Origin: Bacteroidota bacterium | GTDB taxonomy: Bacteria; Bacteroidota; Bacteroidia; JABEUT01 | Length of the DNA stretch: 52,507 bases | Assembly (NCBI GenBank): GCA_013289475.1 | Contig: JABCZW010000014.1 | Coordinates: 1 to 52,507 of the forward strand | Reading direction: 5' to 3' | Part shown: one piece after another, positions 9,097-17,306 of the stretch | How positions within the stretch are numbered: the stretch's first letter is position 1 | Layout of the letters: the number at the start of each line of letters is the position of its first letter | The notes under the pieces: model-generated | Told to the model about the DNA's origin: nothing | What the model saw: the letters and a program-made list of their open reading frames with translations, nothing else | The model's database searches: none | Position numbers and translations under genes: made by a program

Positions 9097-9639
9097 ATGA
9101 TAAATATTAAGTCTCTCTGTAAAAGTGTATTTATTATAATAGCGTCTATTGTAATGATAAGTTGCGGTAAGACCGAAAAAACACCTTCAACAACTATTAA
9201 TTGGGTAAGCCTTGATAAGGCGATAGCCCTGAATAAAGAGAACAAGAAAAAAATATACATATGTATGTATACTGATTGGTGTAAATGGTGTCATACATTC
9301 GATTCTGCTACTCTTTCTAACCCTGAGATTGTAGAACTTATTAATGACAATTATAATGCGGTAAGGCTAAATGCGGAAACAGTTGATACCATCCATTTTA
9401 ACAATAATACTTATATAAATAAAAGCCCAAAAATGGGGAACCCCAATGAATTTGCAAATTTCCTGCTTGATGCTAAGTTAAACTACCCTGCTTCGGTATT
9501 CCTTGATGAACAATTGACTCGAATAGGAGCACCTGCATATGGCTATTATAAAGCGTCTGATTTTAAAGCCTTGTTATCATATTATTCTTCAGATAAGTAT
9601 AAAACCTCCACTTTCGCTGAGTATTTAAAGTCATTATAG
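9097..9639 (+). CDS. Thioredoxin-fold lipoprotein
   Basis: This 180-residue protein has a lipoprotein signal peptide ending in IVMISC (lipobox, Cys about residue 23). A thioredoxin-like domain follows with the active-site motif TDWCKWCHTF near residue 63 and the cis-proline region YPASVFLDE near residue 145. The CxxC and the membrane-anchored periplasmic location suggest a disulfide oxidoreductase or a cytochrome-maturation-like reductant, comparable to the thioredoxin_7/DUF255-like group. The partner is unknown. It sits between the divergent paaA and the paaE-like gene, so an electron-transfer connection is possible but unproven. Confidence 0.82.
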   Translation: MINIKSLCKSVFIIIASIVMISCGKTEKTPSTTINWVSLDKAIALNKENKKKIYICMYTDWCKWCHTFDSATLSNPEIVELINDNYNAVRLNAETVDTIHFNNNTYINKSPKMGNPNEFANFLLDAKLNYPASVFLDEQLTRIGAPAYGYYKASDFKALLSYYSSDKYKTSTFAEYLKSL

Positions 9640-9757
9640 CTTGTTTTGCATGGTAGATATACAGTTATTGAACTATTGGCAATTAGTATCAAAATCACAA
9701 GCCTGCAACAGAAAAAATTCTAATTTTGGGGGCTTTCAATTTTAAAATATAAAGCTT

Positions 9758-10831
9758 GTGACTAAATTCCATAAACTAGTTGTTGCTGAAGTTAAGCCCG
9801 AAACTGCCGATTGTGTTTCAATAGCCTTCGATGTTCCTTCAGAACTGCAAAAAGATTATACCTATTTACAGGGCCAGCACCTTACCCTTAAGCTTACCAT
9901 TGATGGTAAGGAGGTTAGGCGTTCCTATTCAATATGTAGTAGTCCTCTTTTAAAAGAACCTATGCGCATAGCAGTTAAGAGGGTGAAAAATGGCCTTGGC
10001 TCGAACTATGTAAATGAAAAAATAAAGAAAGGTGATAGTGTTGAGATAATGACCCCGATGGGGAACTTTCATACTGAGCTTAAGAATACTAACCGCAAAC
10101 ACTACACACTTTTTGCTGGTGGTAGCGGCATCACTCCAATGATGTCTATTATCCGGAGCACGCTTATAGCAGAACCGGGTAGTAAACTCACCCTGTTCTA
10201 TGGTAACTATAATGAGGCTGCAACCATATTTAAAAAAGAACTGGATGAGCTGGTAACCATGAATAATGGAAGGTTAGTAGTTCATTATGTTTTTGAAAAG
10301 CCACAAACTGTTGGGTTTCCACAAGAACTTACCGGTATGCTCACAAAAGACCTGGTGAAGGTTCTTTTATCGAAATATGTGGAAAGAAACCCTGTTATAG
10401 AATATTTCATATGCGGCCCTGGCCCAATGATGGAGAATGTAAAAGATGTACTTGAGAACAATAATGTTAACAAGAACTTTATACATATAGAGTATTTTAC
10501 ATCAATAGTTGAAGAGGTAAAGAAGGATATATCAAAATCTCCCGGAGCTATTAGCGAGGTGACTATTATTATGGATGGGAAAGAAACTACATTCCAGCTT
10601 TCTTCAAATGGTAGCGCCATACTTGATGCTGCCATTGATGCCGGTATAGATGCCCCATTCTCATGTAAGGGTGCCGTTTGTGCTACCTGCCGGGCAAAAG
10701 TTAAAGAAGGTAAAGTTAATATGGATATGAATTATGCCCTTACCGATGACGAAGTTGCATCGGGCTATATACTTACCTGTCAGTCGCACCCGCTTACACC
10801 GGTGGTGGTAGTGGACTATGACCAGGGATGA
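9758..10831 (+). CDS. paaE: PaaE-like ferredoxin-NADP(+) reductase with 2Fe-2S domain
   Basis: This 357-residue protein has a GTG start. Three domains are visible: an FAD-binding barrel with RRSYSICSSP (about residue 50), an NAD(P)-binding domain with FAGGSGITPMMS (about 122) and CGPGPMM (about 221), and a C-terminal plant-type [2Fe-2S] ferredoxin with CKGAVCATC plus a distal cysteine in ILTCQSHP. This architecture is that of PaaE, the reductase feeding electrons to the PaaABC epoxidase. Related reductases serve other oxygenases, so the paa assignment leans on the nearby paaAB. The cytochrome gene begins 13 bases after its stop. Confidence 0.88.
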   Translation: MTKFHKLVVAEVKPETADCVSIAFDVPSELQKDYTYLQGQHLTLKLTIDGKEVRRSYSICSSPLLKEPMRIAVKRVKNGLGSNYVNEKIKKGDSVEIMTPMGNFHTELKNTNRKHYTLFAGGSGITPMMSIIRSTLIAEPGSKLTLFYGNYNEAATIFKKELDELVTMNNGRLVVHYVFEKPQTVGFPQELTGMLTKDLVKVLLSKYVERNPVIEYFICGPGPMMENVKDVLENNNVNKNFIHIEYFTSIVEEVKKDISKSPGAISEVTIIMDGKETTFQLSSNGSAILDAAIDAGIDAPFSCKGAVCATCRAKVKEGKVNMDMNYALTDDEVASGYILTCQSHPLTPVVVVDYDQG

Positions 10832-10844
10832 TAAAATAACAAAC

Positions 10845-11633
10845 ATGAGAAAACTTATTACACTATTATTTGCGGTTGCAATTTTTGTTTTTGCCTGCAA
10901 CGATAATACTTCCCCATCTAATAATAATGCATCGGCACCGGCTAATAATCCTCCTGCGGCCCCGGTAGATAACTCTCCTTATGCTGCAGGAAAGGGTGTT
11001 TATCAAAGAATTTGTATAGTTTGTCACCAACCCGATGGTACAGGGCTTGAAGGTACTTATCCCCCCTTGGCAAAATCTGATTTTTTATTGGCCGATAAAA
11101 GAAGGGCTATACTACAGGTGATATTAGGCTCTTCAAATGCAATAACGGTGAACGGTAAGAAATATAATAGCCTTATGCCGGCACAAAGCAACTTAAAGGA
11201 TGATGAAGTGGCGGCTGTGCTTAACTATGTGTTTCACTCATTCGATAATAATGGCTTTACTGTTACTGAAGCAGATGTAAAATCTGTAAGGGATTCTGTT
11301 GCAAATGCTGAAAAAAATTCGCCCTACTATGCCGGTAAAACTATTTATACGGCAAAATGTGCTAGTTGTCATACGGCAGATGGTGCTGCTACACGTGTTT
11401 GTCCTCCTTTAGCCGGTTCTGCTTACCTGTTGAGCAATAAAAAGAGGGCCATTACCCAACTAATTAAAGGTACTTCGGAAGAGATAACTGTTGATGGCAA
11501 AAAATATACCGGCTCAATGCCTGCTCAAGAACTTAGCGATGAAGATGCCGCAGCTGTAATCAATTACATTACACATTCATTCGGCAATAAAGGCTATACA
11601 GTTACTGAGGCTGATGTTAAATCGGCCAGGTAG
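10845..11633 (+). CDS. Diheme cytochrome c lipoprotein
   Basis: From the ATG at 10845 the protein has 262 residues: a lipoprotein signal peptide with lipobox FVFAC (Cys18), an Asn/Pro-rich linker, and two cytochrome c domains. Heme motifs are CIVCH (Cys57-His61) and CASCH (about residue 177). Probable axial methionines are in SLMPAQ and SMPAQ. The two domains are clear internal duplicates, each ending in a VTEADVKS linker, so the protein stops where a third repeat would begin. It is likely a membrane-anchored periplasmic electron carrier. An earlier ATG at 10818 overlaps the upstream gene and would spoil the signal peptide. Confidence 0.9.
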   Translation: MRKLITLLFAVAIFVFACNDNTSPSNNNASAPANNPPAAPVDNSPYAAGKGVYQRICIVCHQPDGTGLEGTYPPLAKSDFLLADKRRAILQVILGSSNAITVNGKKYNSLMPAQSNLKDDEVAAVLNYVFHSFDNNGFTVTEADVKSVRDSVANAEKNSPYYAGKTIYTAKCASCHTADGAATRVCPPLAGSAYLLSNKKRAITQLIKGTSEEITVDGKKYTGSMPAQELSDEDAAAVINYITHSFGNKGYTVTEADVKSAR

Positions 11634-11634
11634 G

Positions 11635-12273
11635 TTATTTAGTGCGTAAATGCACTATCATTTTGCTTTCAAAGTAGTCTTCGGTAAACCATTTATTTAT
11701 AGGGGTAATTCTTGCATCGCCGGCAAGCCTTCCTAATTCTTTTTTCAGTTCTCCGCCCTTCAGATAAATAATACCATTAGGTAAACTGTTAGTCCCTTTG
11801 GGCATAATAAGATGCCTTACATTATTATAGAACTCCTGTATATCACTTACTCCTCTACCGGTAACAAAATCTGTATCTTCTTTTATTTCTTCGGCACGAG
11901 CCTGTTCTCCGGCTGCGTTCTCCAGCCCCAATTTTTTAAGGATATCCTGCACTACCATTATTTTTTTGCCGGTAGAATCAATTAAAAGAAAAGCACTTTC
12001 GGGAAACATAATGGCTAATGGTATGCCGGGCAAGCCGCCACCTGTACCTACATCTATAATACGAGTGCCGGGTTTAAACTGAATAAGTTTTGCAATGCTA
12101 AGCGAATGCAGAATATGATGCAGATATAGATGCTCCATATCCTTGCGCGATATAAGGTTTATCTTCTGGTTCCACTCGTGGTAAAGTTTGCCAAGTTCAA
12201 TAAACTGGAACTTCTGAGATTCAGATAATGGAAAATACTTAAGCAAAACAGAAATATCGTCTGCTTCAGCCAT
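11635..12273 (-). CDS. rsmG: 16S rRNA (guanine-N7)-methyltransferase RsmG
   Basis: This 212-residue protein has the RsmG (GidB) pattern: WNQKINLISRKD near residue 35, the SAM motif IIDVGTGGGLPGIPLAI near 70, and LLIDSTGKK downstream. RsmG methylates G527 of 16S rRNA. It is the last gene of a minus-strand run of glycosyltransferase, sigma factor and rsmG, starting 13 bases after the sigma factor stop, and it converges on the cytochrome gene with a one-base gap. Confidence 0.95.
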   Translation of the reverse strand: MAEADDISVLLKYFPLSESQKFQFIELGKLYHEWNQKINLISRKDMEHLYLHHILHSLSIAKLIQFKPGTRIIDVGTGGGLPGIPLAIMFPESAFLLIDSTGKKIMVVQDILKKLGLENAAGEQARAEEIKEDTDFVTGRGVSDIQEFYNNVRHLIMPKGTNSLPNGIIYLKGGELKKELGRLAGDARITPINKWFTEDYFESKMIVHLRTK

Positions 12274-12286
12274 AAATTAGAAGGAA

Positions 12287-12892
12287 TTATATTTTGTCTT
12301 TTGAATTTTTGAGGATATGCAGCATGATTTCCTTTGCCCTGAATAACTGACCTTTTACAGTACCAATAGGCATATCGAGGTGTTCTGCTATCTCTTCGTA
12401 CGACCATTCTTTAAAGTAGCGGAGCTCAACCAATGTGCGGTAACGGGGCTTCAGCTTCTCAACAATGTCATGCATAATCTTTATCTTCTGCTTCTTTATA
12501 TACTTTTCTTCGGGGTCAAGGTATTGCGATTTTACCTCCATCGACATTTCATCTCCTTCGTCATTCTCATAAGTCTTGTCTATAGAAATAGGTTTTATTT
12601 TTTGCCTCCGCATGTGGTCGATACAGTTATTGGTGGCAATTTTAAAAAGCCAGGTACTAAAAGCATAGTCGGGGGTATAATGAGCAAGCCCTTTAAAGGC
12701 CTTACCAAATGCTTCCATAGTCAGGTCATCAGCATCGTCTTTGCTTTTAACCATTTTCAGCATCATAAAGTAAATAGAATCATAGTAGCGCTTCATCAAC
12801 TCCGAATAGGCTTTCTGATCACCTTCCATAGCCCGTTTAACGAGCTCGAAGTCGTGATAGGCCTTGGCTGATAAATGTTCTAAGTCTTCCAT
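12287..12892 (-). CDS. ECF-type RNA polymerase sigma factor
   Basis: This 201-residue sigma-70 family protein has region 2 (DADDLTMEAFGKAFKGL and FSTWLFKIATNNCIDHMRR) and region 4 (LKPRYRTLVELRYFKEWSYE followed by EIAEHLDMPIGTVKGQLFRA). There is no region 1 or 3, as in ECF sigma factors. No anti-sigma gene is adjacent. It overlaps the end of the upstream glycosyltransferase by 13 bases, so the two are translationally close. Homologues in this position near rsmG are common in Bacteroidota. Its regulon is unknown. Confidence 0.93.
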   Translation of the reverse strand: MEDLEHLSAKAYHDFELVKRAMEGDQKAYSELMKRYYDSIYFMMLKMVKSKDDADDLTMEAFGKAFKGLAHYTPDYAFSTWLFKIATNNCIDHMRRQKIKPISIDKTYENDEGDEMSMEVKSQYLDPEEKYIKKQKIKIMHDIVEKLKPRYRTLVELRYFKEWSYEEIAEHLDMPIGTVKGQLFRAKEIMLHILKNSKDKI

Positions 12893-14004
12893 TTTACTTC
12901 TTTAAACAACATATTAGAGATAGCTACTCCCGGGTAAAAGGCAAAAAGCAGCAATCCCTCTATAACAGGCGAATATACTAATAAATCGCTTTCGCCAAGC
13001 TTCTTCATTGCTTTACCATAAATTAACATTTGCATAAGAAGCCGTATGCTGAATAAGGCTAATGCTATGTTCCACCAGGGGGTGAATAACAAGGCTAAGA
13101 AGCTAAACCAGAAAAAATATTGACTGAAGGTAATAGATCCTAAAATGAACAGGGTTGAACCCTTATAGTATTTAGCGGTGGAAACATGCCTACGTTTTTG
13201 GCGTACCCATTCTTTAAGACTTGCTTTGGGTTCCGAAATGGTTATACAATCAGGGCAGGCGGCAATACGGGTATTTAAACGGCTGGCTGCTTTATTAATA
13301 AACAGGTCATCGTCACCTGATGGAATATGGTTATAAGGGGAAAACCCCTTTTGCCTTACAAATAATGATTTTTTGTATGCTAAATTACGCCCAACACCCA
13401 TATAAGGCATCCCTGCCATAGCCAATGACATATATTGCAAGCCTATCTGGAAAGTATCCATACGAATAAGGGAGTTAACTAAACCACCTTTCCGTGCATA
13501 AGCTCCATAGCCAAGCACTATCTCAGTTTCTGAATCGAAAGCATTAATAAGGTCTTTTAGCCATCCGGTGCTTGCCGGGCGGCAGTCAGCATCTGTAAAT
13601 ACGAGGTATTCGTATTGGGCGTTTTTAATACCGATAGTAAGTGCTAATTTCTTTCCGTGTTTGTTGGCATTGCCCTCGTGTATAATAAGGCTACGCAGGT
13701 TGGCATATTTTTTTTGCATGCCATCCAGTATCTCCTGGGTGCCATCGGTTGAGCAATCGTTTACCACTATAACCTCAAAACCTGGGTAGTCCTGTTCAAG
13801 TACGTACGATAAATTCTTTTCTATGAATTTTTCCTCATTTTTTGCACAAATTATTACTGAAACTGAAGGGAAGCCTATGCTTTTAATATTTGACTTTTTC
13901 TTTCTGAAAGCAAAGCCGGAGTAAACAAAAAGCAGAAAAATGAGCTGTATAAGGAAGCAAATACCAAATGAAATAAGGAGCACGTAAATAAGAGTTACCG
14001 GCAT
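12880..14004 (-). CDS. Family 2 glycosyltransferase, membrane-bound
   Basis: This 374-residue protein has an N-terminal membrane helix (residues 5-30), a GT-A domain with VSVIICAKNEEKFIEKNL, VIVVNDCSTDGT and the metal-binding TDADC (about residue 138), then SGDDDLF as the acceptor-side acid and KEWVRQKRRHV in the QxxRW region. Two or three C-terminal helices follow. This is the architecture of processive or polyprenyl-type GT2 enzymes acting on surface glycans or lipids. The sugar and acceptor are not known. It is first in a run with the sigma factor and rsmG. Confidence 0.88.
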   Translation of the reverse strand: MPVTLIYVLLISFGICFLIQLIFLLFVYSGFAFRKKKSNIKSIGFPSVSVIICAKNEEKFIEKNLSYVLEQDYPGFEVIVVNDCSTDGTQEILDGMQKKYANLRSLIIHEGNANKHGKKLALTIGIKNAQYEYLVFTDADCRPASTGWLKDLINAFDSETEIVLGYGAYARKGGLVNSLIRMDTFQIGLQYMSLAMAGMPYMGVGRNLAYKKSLFVRQKGFSPYNHIPSGDDDLFINKAASRLNTRIAACPDCITISEPKASLKEWVRQKRRHVSTAKYYKGSTLFILGSITFSQYFFWFSFLALLFTPWWNIALALFSIRLLMQMLIYGKAMKKLGESDLLVYSPVIEGLLLFAFYPGVAISNMLFKEVKWKT

Positions 14005-14093
14005 AGTATTTTTTGTTTATGCAAAGCTACCCCCATCGGGAAGACGGAATCCTGCTAATTTTGGCATCATTTCAACAGAATAATTAACATAAT

Positions 14094-15221
14094 TTGTCAT
14101 TTAAGTTAATACATAAAGACCCTAACTCATCTGCCCGTGCAGGCACTGTTCATACGGCTCATGGCGTTTTTGAAACCCCTGTTTTTATGCCCGTGGGCAC
14201 CATTGGCTCGGTGAAGGCCGTTAGCCAGCAAGATTTAGTGAACGACGTAAAAGCACAAATAATTTTAGGTAATACCTACCATCTTTATATACGTCCGGGT
14301 ATGGATACTATGGGTAAGGCAGGAGGCTTGCATAAATTTATGCATTGCAATCTACCTATACTTACCGATAGTGGAGGTTTCCAGGTATATTCTCTTTCCC
14401 CTACACGTAAAATAAGAGAAGAAGGAGTTGAGTTTACTTCATATCTCGATGGTTCAAAGCATTTTTTTACCCCCGAGAAAGTACTTGATATCCAACGAAT
14501 CATTGGTTCCGATATTATGATGCCCCTGGATGAATGTACTCCATACCCTGCCGATTATAAATATGTAAAGGATTCAATAGCCCTTACTCACAGGTGGCTT
14601 AAACGTAGCGCCGACCATTACAGAAGCAGAAATGATGAAGGTATGAAGCAACTTCATTATGGTATAGTACAAGGTGGGGTTTATGCCGATTTACGTGAAG
14701 AGTCTGCAAAGGCAATTGTTGATATGGATTTGGATGGTAATGCTATAGGAGGATTATCAGTAGGTGAACCGGCTGAAGAAATGTATGCCATGACCGAAAA
14801 GGTTTGTGCCCATTTACCTGAAAATAAACCCCGTTATTTAATGGGAGTAGGCACCCCGGAAAATTTATTGGAGTCTGTAGCGTTAGGTATAGATATGTTT
14901 GATTGTGTAATGCCAACACGTAATGGACGTAATGGATGGTTGTTTACCAGCAACGGTGTTGTAAACCTTATGAATAGTAAGTGGAAGGATGACTTTTCTG
15001 CGTTAGACCCTGATGGTACATCATATGTCGATACTTATTATTCTAAGGCATATGTAAGGCATTTACATCATTCGCGCGAAATACTGGGCCCGCAAATAAG
15101 CAGTATTCATAACTTAGCATTTTATGTCTGGCTTATGAAAGAGGCCCGTAAGCATATACTTGAAGGCGATTTTGCCTCATGGAAAAAAGACATGGTAAAA
15201 CGCGTAAATACCCGCTTATAG
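14094..15221 (+). CDS. tgt: tRNA-guanine transglycosylase (queuine tRNA-ribosyltransferase), zinc ligands missing
   Basis: This 375-residue protein starts at a TTG; no in-frame ATG gives the conserved N terminus, and the TTG start yields the family-like FKLIHKDPNSSARAG. Active-site features are Asp92 in TDSGGFQVYS, GGLSVGEP, and the nucleophile Asp270 in FDCVMPTRNGRNG. It exchanges guanine 34 of GUN tRNAs for preQ1. The three zinc cysteines expected around residues 308-313 are Gly, Ser and Asp here, while His339 of the site remains. An acylphosphatase and an LptF/G permease follow on the same strand. Confidence 0.95.
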   Translation: MSFKLIHKDPNSSARAGTVHTAHGVFETPVFMPVGTIGSVKAVSQQDLVNDVKAQIILGNTYHLYIRPGMDTMGKAGGLHKFMHCNLPILTDSGGFQVYSLSPTRKIREEGVEFTSYLDGSKHFFTPEKVLDIQRIIGSDIMMPLDECTPYPADYKYVKDSIALTHRWLKRSADHYRSRNDEGMKQLHYGIVQGGVYADLREESAKAIVDMDLDGNAIGGLSVGEPAEEMYAMTEKVCAHLPENKPRYLMGVGTPENLLESVALGIDMFDCVMPTRNGRNGWLFTSNGVVNLMNSKWKDDFSALDPDGTSYVDTYYSKAYVRHLHHSREILGPQISSIHNLAFYVWLMKEARKHILEGDFASWKKDMVKRVNTRL

Positions 15222-15226
15222 AATTC

Positions 15227-15505
15227 ATGAAGAAGCATTTGAAAATACGGATACATGGTAAAGTGCAAGGGGTTTACTTCAGGGCTACTGCAGTAGATAA
15301 GGCTCATTTATACAGTGTGTCTGGGTTTACCCGGAACGAATCAGACGGGACAGTTTATATAGAAGCTGAAGGAGAAGAAGAGAGTTTGAAGAAGTTTGTT
15401 GAATGGTGTCATATTGGTTCACCGCGCGCCATTGTTGAAGAAGTGGTTATTGTAGAAGGAGACCTGAAACATTATCAGAACTTTATTACCGTAAGGGTAA
15501 TATGA
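15227..15505 (+). CDS. acyP: Acylphosphatase
   Basis: From the ATG at 15227 the protein has 92 residues with the acylphosphatase signature KVQGVYFRATAVDKA, whose arginine binds phosphate, and VSGFTRNESDGTVYIEAEG, whose asparagine positions water. The enzyme hydrolyses acyl phosphates such as acetyl phosphate or 1,3-bisphosphoglycerate. Starting at 15179 instead would overlap tgt and add a tail not seen in the family. Its stop codon overlaps the ATG of the permease gene by four bases (ATGA), indicating translational coupling. Confidence 0.94.
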   Translation: MKKHLKIRIHGKVQGVYFRATAVDKAHLYSVSGFTRNESDGTVYIEAEGEEESLKKFVEWCHIGSPRAIVEEVVIVEGDLKHYQNFITVRVI

Positions 15506-16581
15506 AAAAACTGGATAAATATATCCTTAGCAAATTCATAGGCACTTTCATCTATGCCATTAGCCTTATAAGTGTTATAGTTATAATTTTTGATGTTTCA
15601 GAAAAGATTGATGCATTTATTAATCACCATGCATCTTTATACAGTATAGTCTTTGATTATTATCTCAATTTCATTCCTTACATTGTTAACCAATATAGCC
15701 CCCTGTTTACTTTTATTGCTGTAGTGTTTTTCACATCACGCCTCGCCGCACGCAGCGAACTTATTGCTATATTAAGCGGAGCTGTTAGCTTTTGGAGGCT
15801 GCTTGTTCCTTATATGATGGGAGCTGCATTGATAGCTTCACTGTCATTATACCTGAACCATATTGTAATACCTAATGCCAATAAAACACGCATAAGGTTT
15901 GAAGATACCTATGTGCGTGGACAGTATTTTAACCTGTCTATACATATCCATAAACAAGTAAGCCCGGGAGTGTTTATTTATTTGCATAATTATGATGTAA
16001 CAAGAAACCTGGGCCAGAAATTTGCACTGGAAAAAATAGATAACCAGAATCTCACGTACAAGCTTATGTCTGAAACTATTATGTGGGATAGTGCTAAAAG
16101 AACCTGGAAGATATACAACTATTTTATCCGCAAAATTTCACCTGATGGAAGGGAAATTACTACTTCCGGTATGGAAAAGGATTCAGCGCTGGGTTTCTAT
16201 CCCGGAGATTTTCAAGAGAAACTAACCGATGTGGAAGCTATGGATTATAAGGAGCTGAACCAGTTTATTGTGCAGCAGCGCATGGCAGGCTCCAATAATG
16301 TTGAATTTGATGAGGTTGAGAAATATAAAAGGACATCGTACCCCTTTGCCACATTTATACTTACTCTTATAGCAGTTTCATTGTCGAGCCGTAAGGTAAG
16401 GGGAGGTACAGGCTTGCATTTGGGTATAGGCTTGCTGATTGCTTTTTCATACATATTGTTTATGAAAACTTCAACAACATTTGCTGAGGGAGGCATTATA
16501 TCGCCGTTTGTTTCAGTATGGATACCTAATGTGCTGTATGGGATATTGGCCTTTTTTATGATAAAGTTTACCCCAAAGTAA
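15502..16581 (+). CDS. LptF/LptG-family lipopolysaccharide export permease
   Basis: This 359-residue protein has the LptF/LptG plan: an N-terminal block beginning KKLDKYILSKFIGTF with three membrane helices, a periplasmic beta-rich domain of about 180 residues (from about 125 to 280), and three C-terminal helices. LptF and LptG form the membrane part of the LptBFG ABC transporter that extracts lipopolysaccharide. Which of the two this is cannot be settled, and Bacteroidota often have a separate partner gene elsewhere. Translation is coupled to the acylphosphatase by a four-base overlap. Confidence 0.9.
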   Translation: MKKLDKYILSKFIGTFIYAISLISVIVIIFDVSEKIDAFINHHASLYSIVFDYYLNFIPYIVNQYSPLFTFIAVVFFTSRLAARSELIAILSGAVSFWRLLVPYMMGAALIASLSLYLNHIVIPNANKTRIRFEDTYVRGQYFNLSIHIHKQVSPGVFIYLHNYDVTRNLGQKFALEKIDNQNLTYKLMSETIMWDSAKRTWKIYNYFIRKISPDGREITTSGMEKDSALGFYPGDFQEKLTDVEAMDYKELNQFIVQQRMAGSNNVEFDEVEKYKRTSYPFATFILTLIAVSLSSRKVRGGTGLHLGIGLLIAFSYILFMKTSTTFAEGGIISPFVSVWIPNVLYGILAFFMIKFTPK

Positions 16582-16583
16582 TC

Positions 16584-17303
16584 TCAAAAAACCTCTTCGA
16601 GTATAAGGTGAGACTTTAGTGGGCTCATGGCAAGGTGCAATTCAAAATACTCTATAAGCCCGCGCAGTAAAAGTTTTCGTGATGAAGAAGGTATAACTAC
16701 TTCATTAAACTTATCAAGGCTTTGAGAAGATAGCTTACTCAGCCATTCACTTTCAGGCGGGTTAAGGAAATGGGGGTGAAGCGGTGCAGTGGCCTGGTAA
16801 ATGCCGTCTTGAAGATTATAATAAGAAGTAGTTGAGGTATAGTTTCCTTTGGGTAATAACCCAAAATAATCAGATAACCGTATTATAAAAAGCACGTGAA
16901 AATTTATGCAGCGCTCTTTTGTTTTATCAAGAAGTAAGACGGCTTCTTTAATAAATTCATAAAGCGAATCATCGGCTGAAGATTCTTTCAGTGATTTTAA
17001 AAGAAGCTCAGCAAGGAACATGGCAATGGTGCTTTTTTCAATATTCAATGCAATTCCGGGTGTGTGAATTGACGTTTCTATTTCTCTCAACTGCACCAGG
17101 TTATCAGAACCTTTGCTGCTTATTTCCGCTTTTATTACAGATAATGGTTGAAGTAAATTAGCTTTGGTCTTCGATGTTTTTTTATGTATTGAAGCCGCCC
17201 AGCAGGAAATGAGACCCATATCTTTACTGTAAATCTTTACAACTGCATTATGGTCCTTATATGGATATAGCTGCAGAACAATTGCTTCAGTTGAATGATA
17301 CAT
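16584..17303 (-). CDS. recO: DNA repair protein RecO
   Basis: This 239-residue protein has the RecO N-terminal OB fold with TEAIVLQLYPYKDHNAVVKI and YSKDMGLISCWA, followed by the helical domain with MFLAELLLKSLKE. It mediates RecA loading on gapped DNA with RecR. The four-cysteine zinc module known from some RecO proteins is not apparent, as is common in Bacteroidota. It lies three bases downstream of the porZ-like gene on the same strand and is likely co-transcribed with it. Confidence 0.92.
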   Translation of the reverse strand: MYHSTEAIVLQLYPYKDHNAVVKIYSKDMGLISCWAASIHKKTSKTKANLLQPLSVIKAEISSKGSDNLVQLREIETSIHTPGIALNIEKSTIAMFLAELLLKSLKESSADDSLYEFIKEAVLLLDKTKERCINFHVLFIIRLSDYFGLLPKGNYTSTTSYYNLQDGIYQATAPLHPHFLNPPESEWLSKLSSQSLDKFNEVVIPSSSRKLLLRGLIEYFELHLAMSPLKSHLILEEVF

Positions 17304-17306
17304 GCA

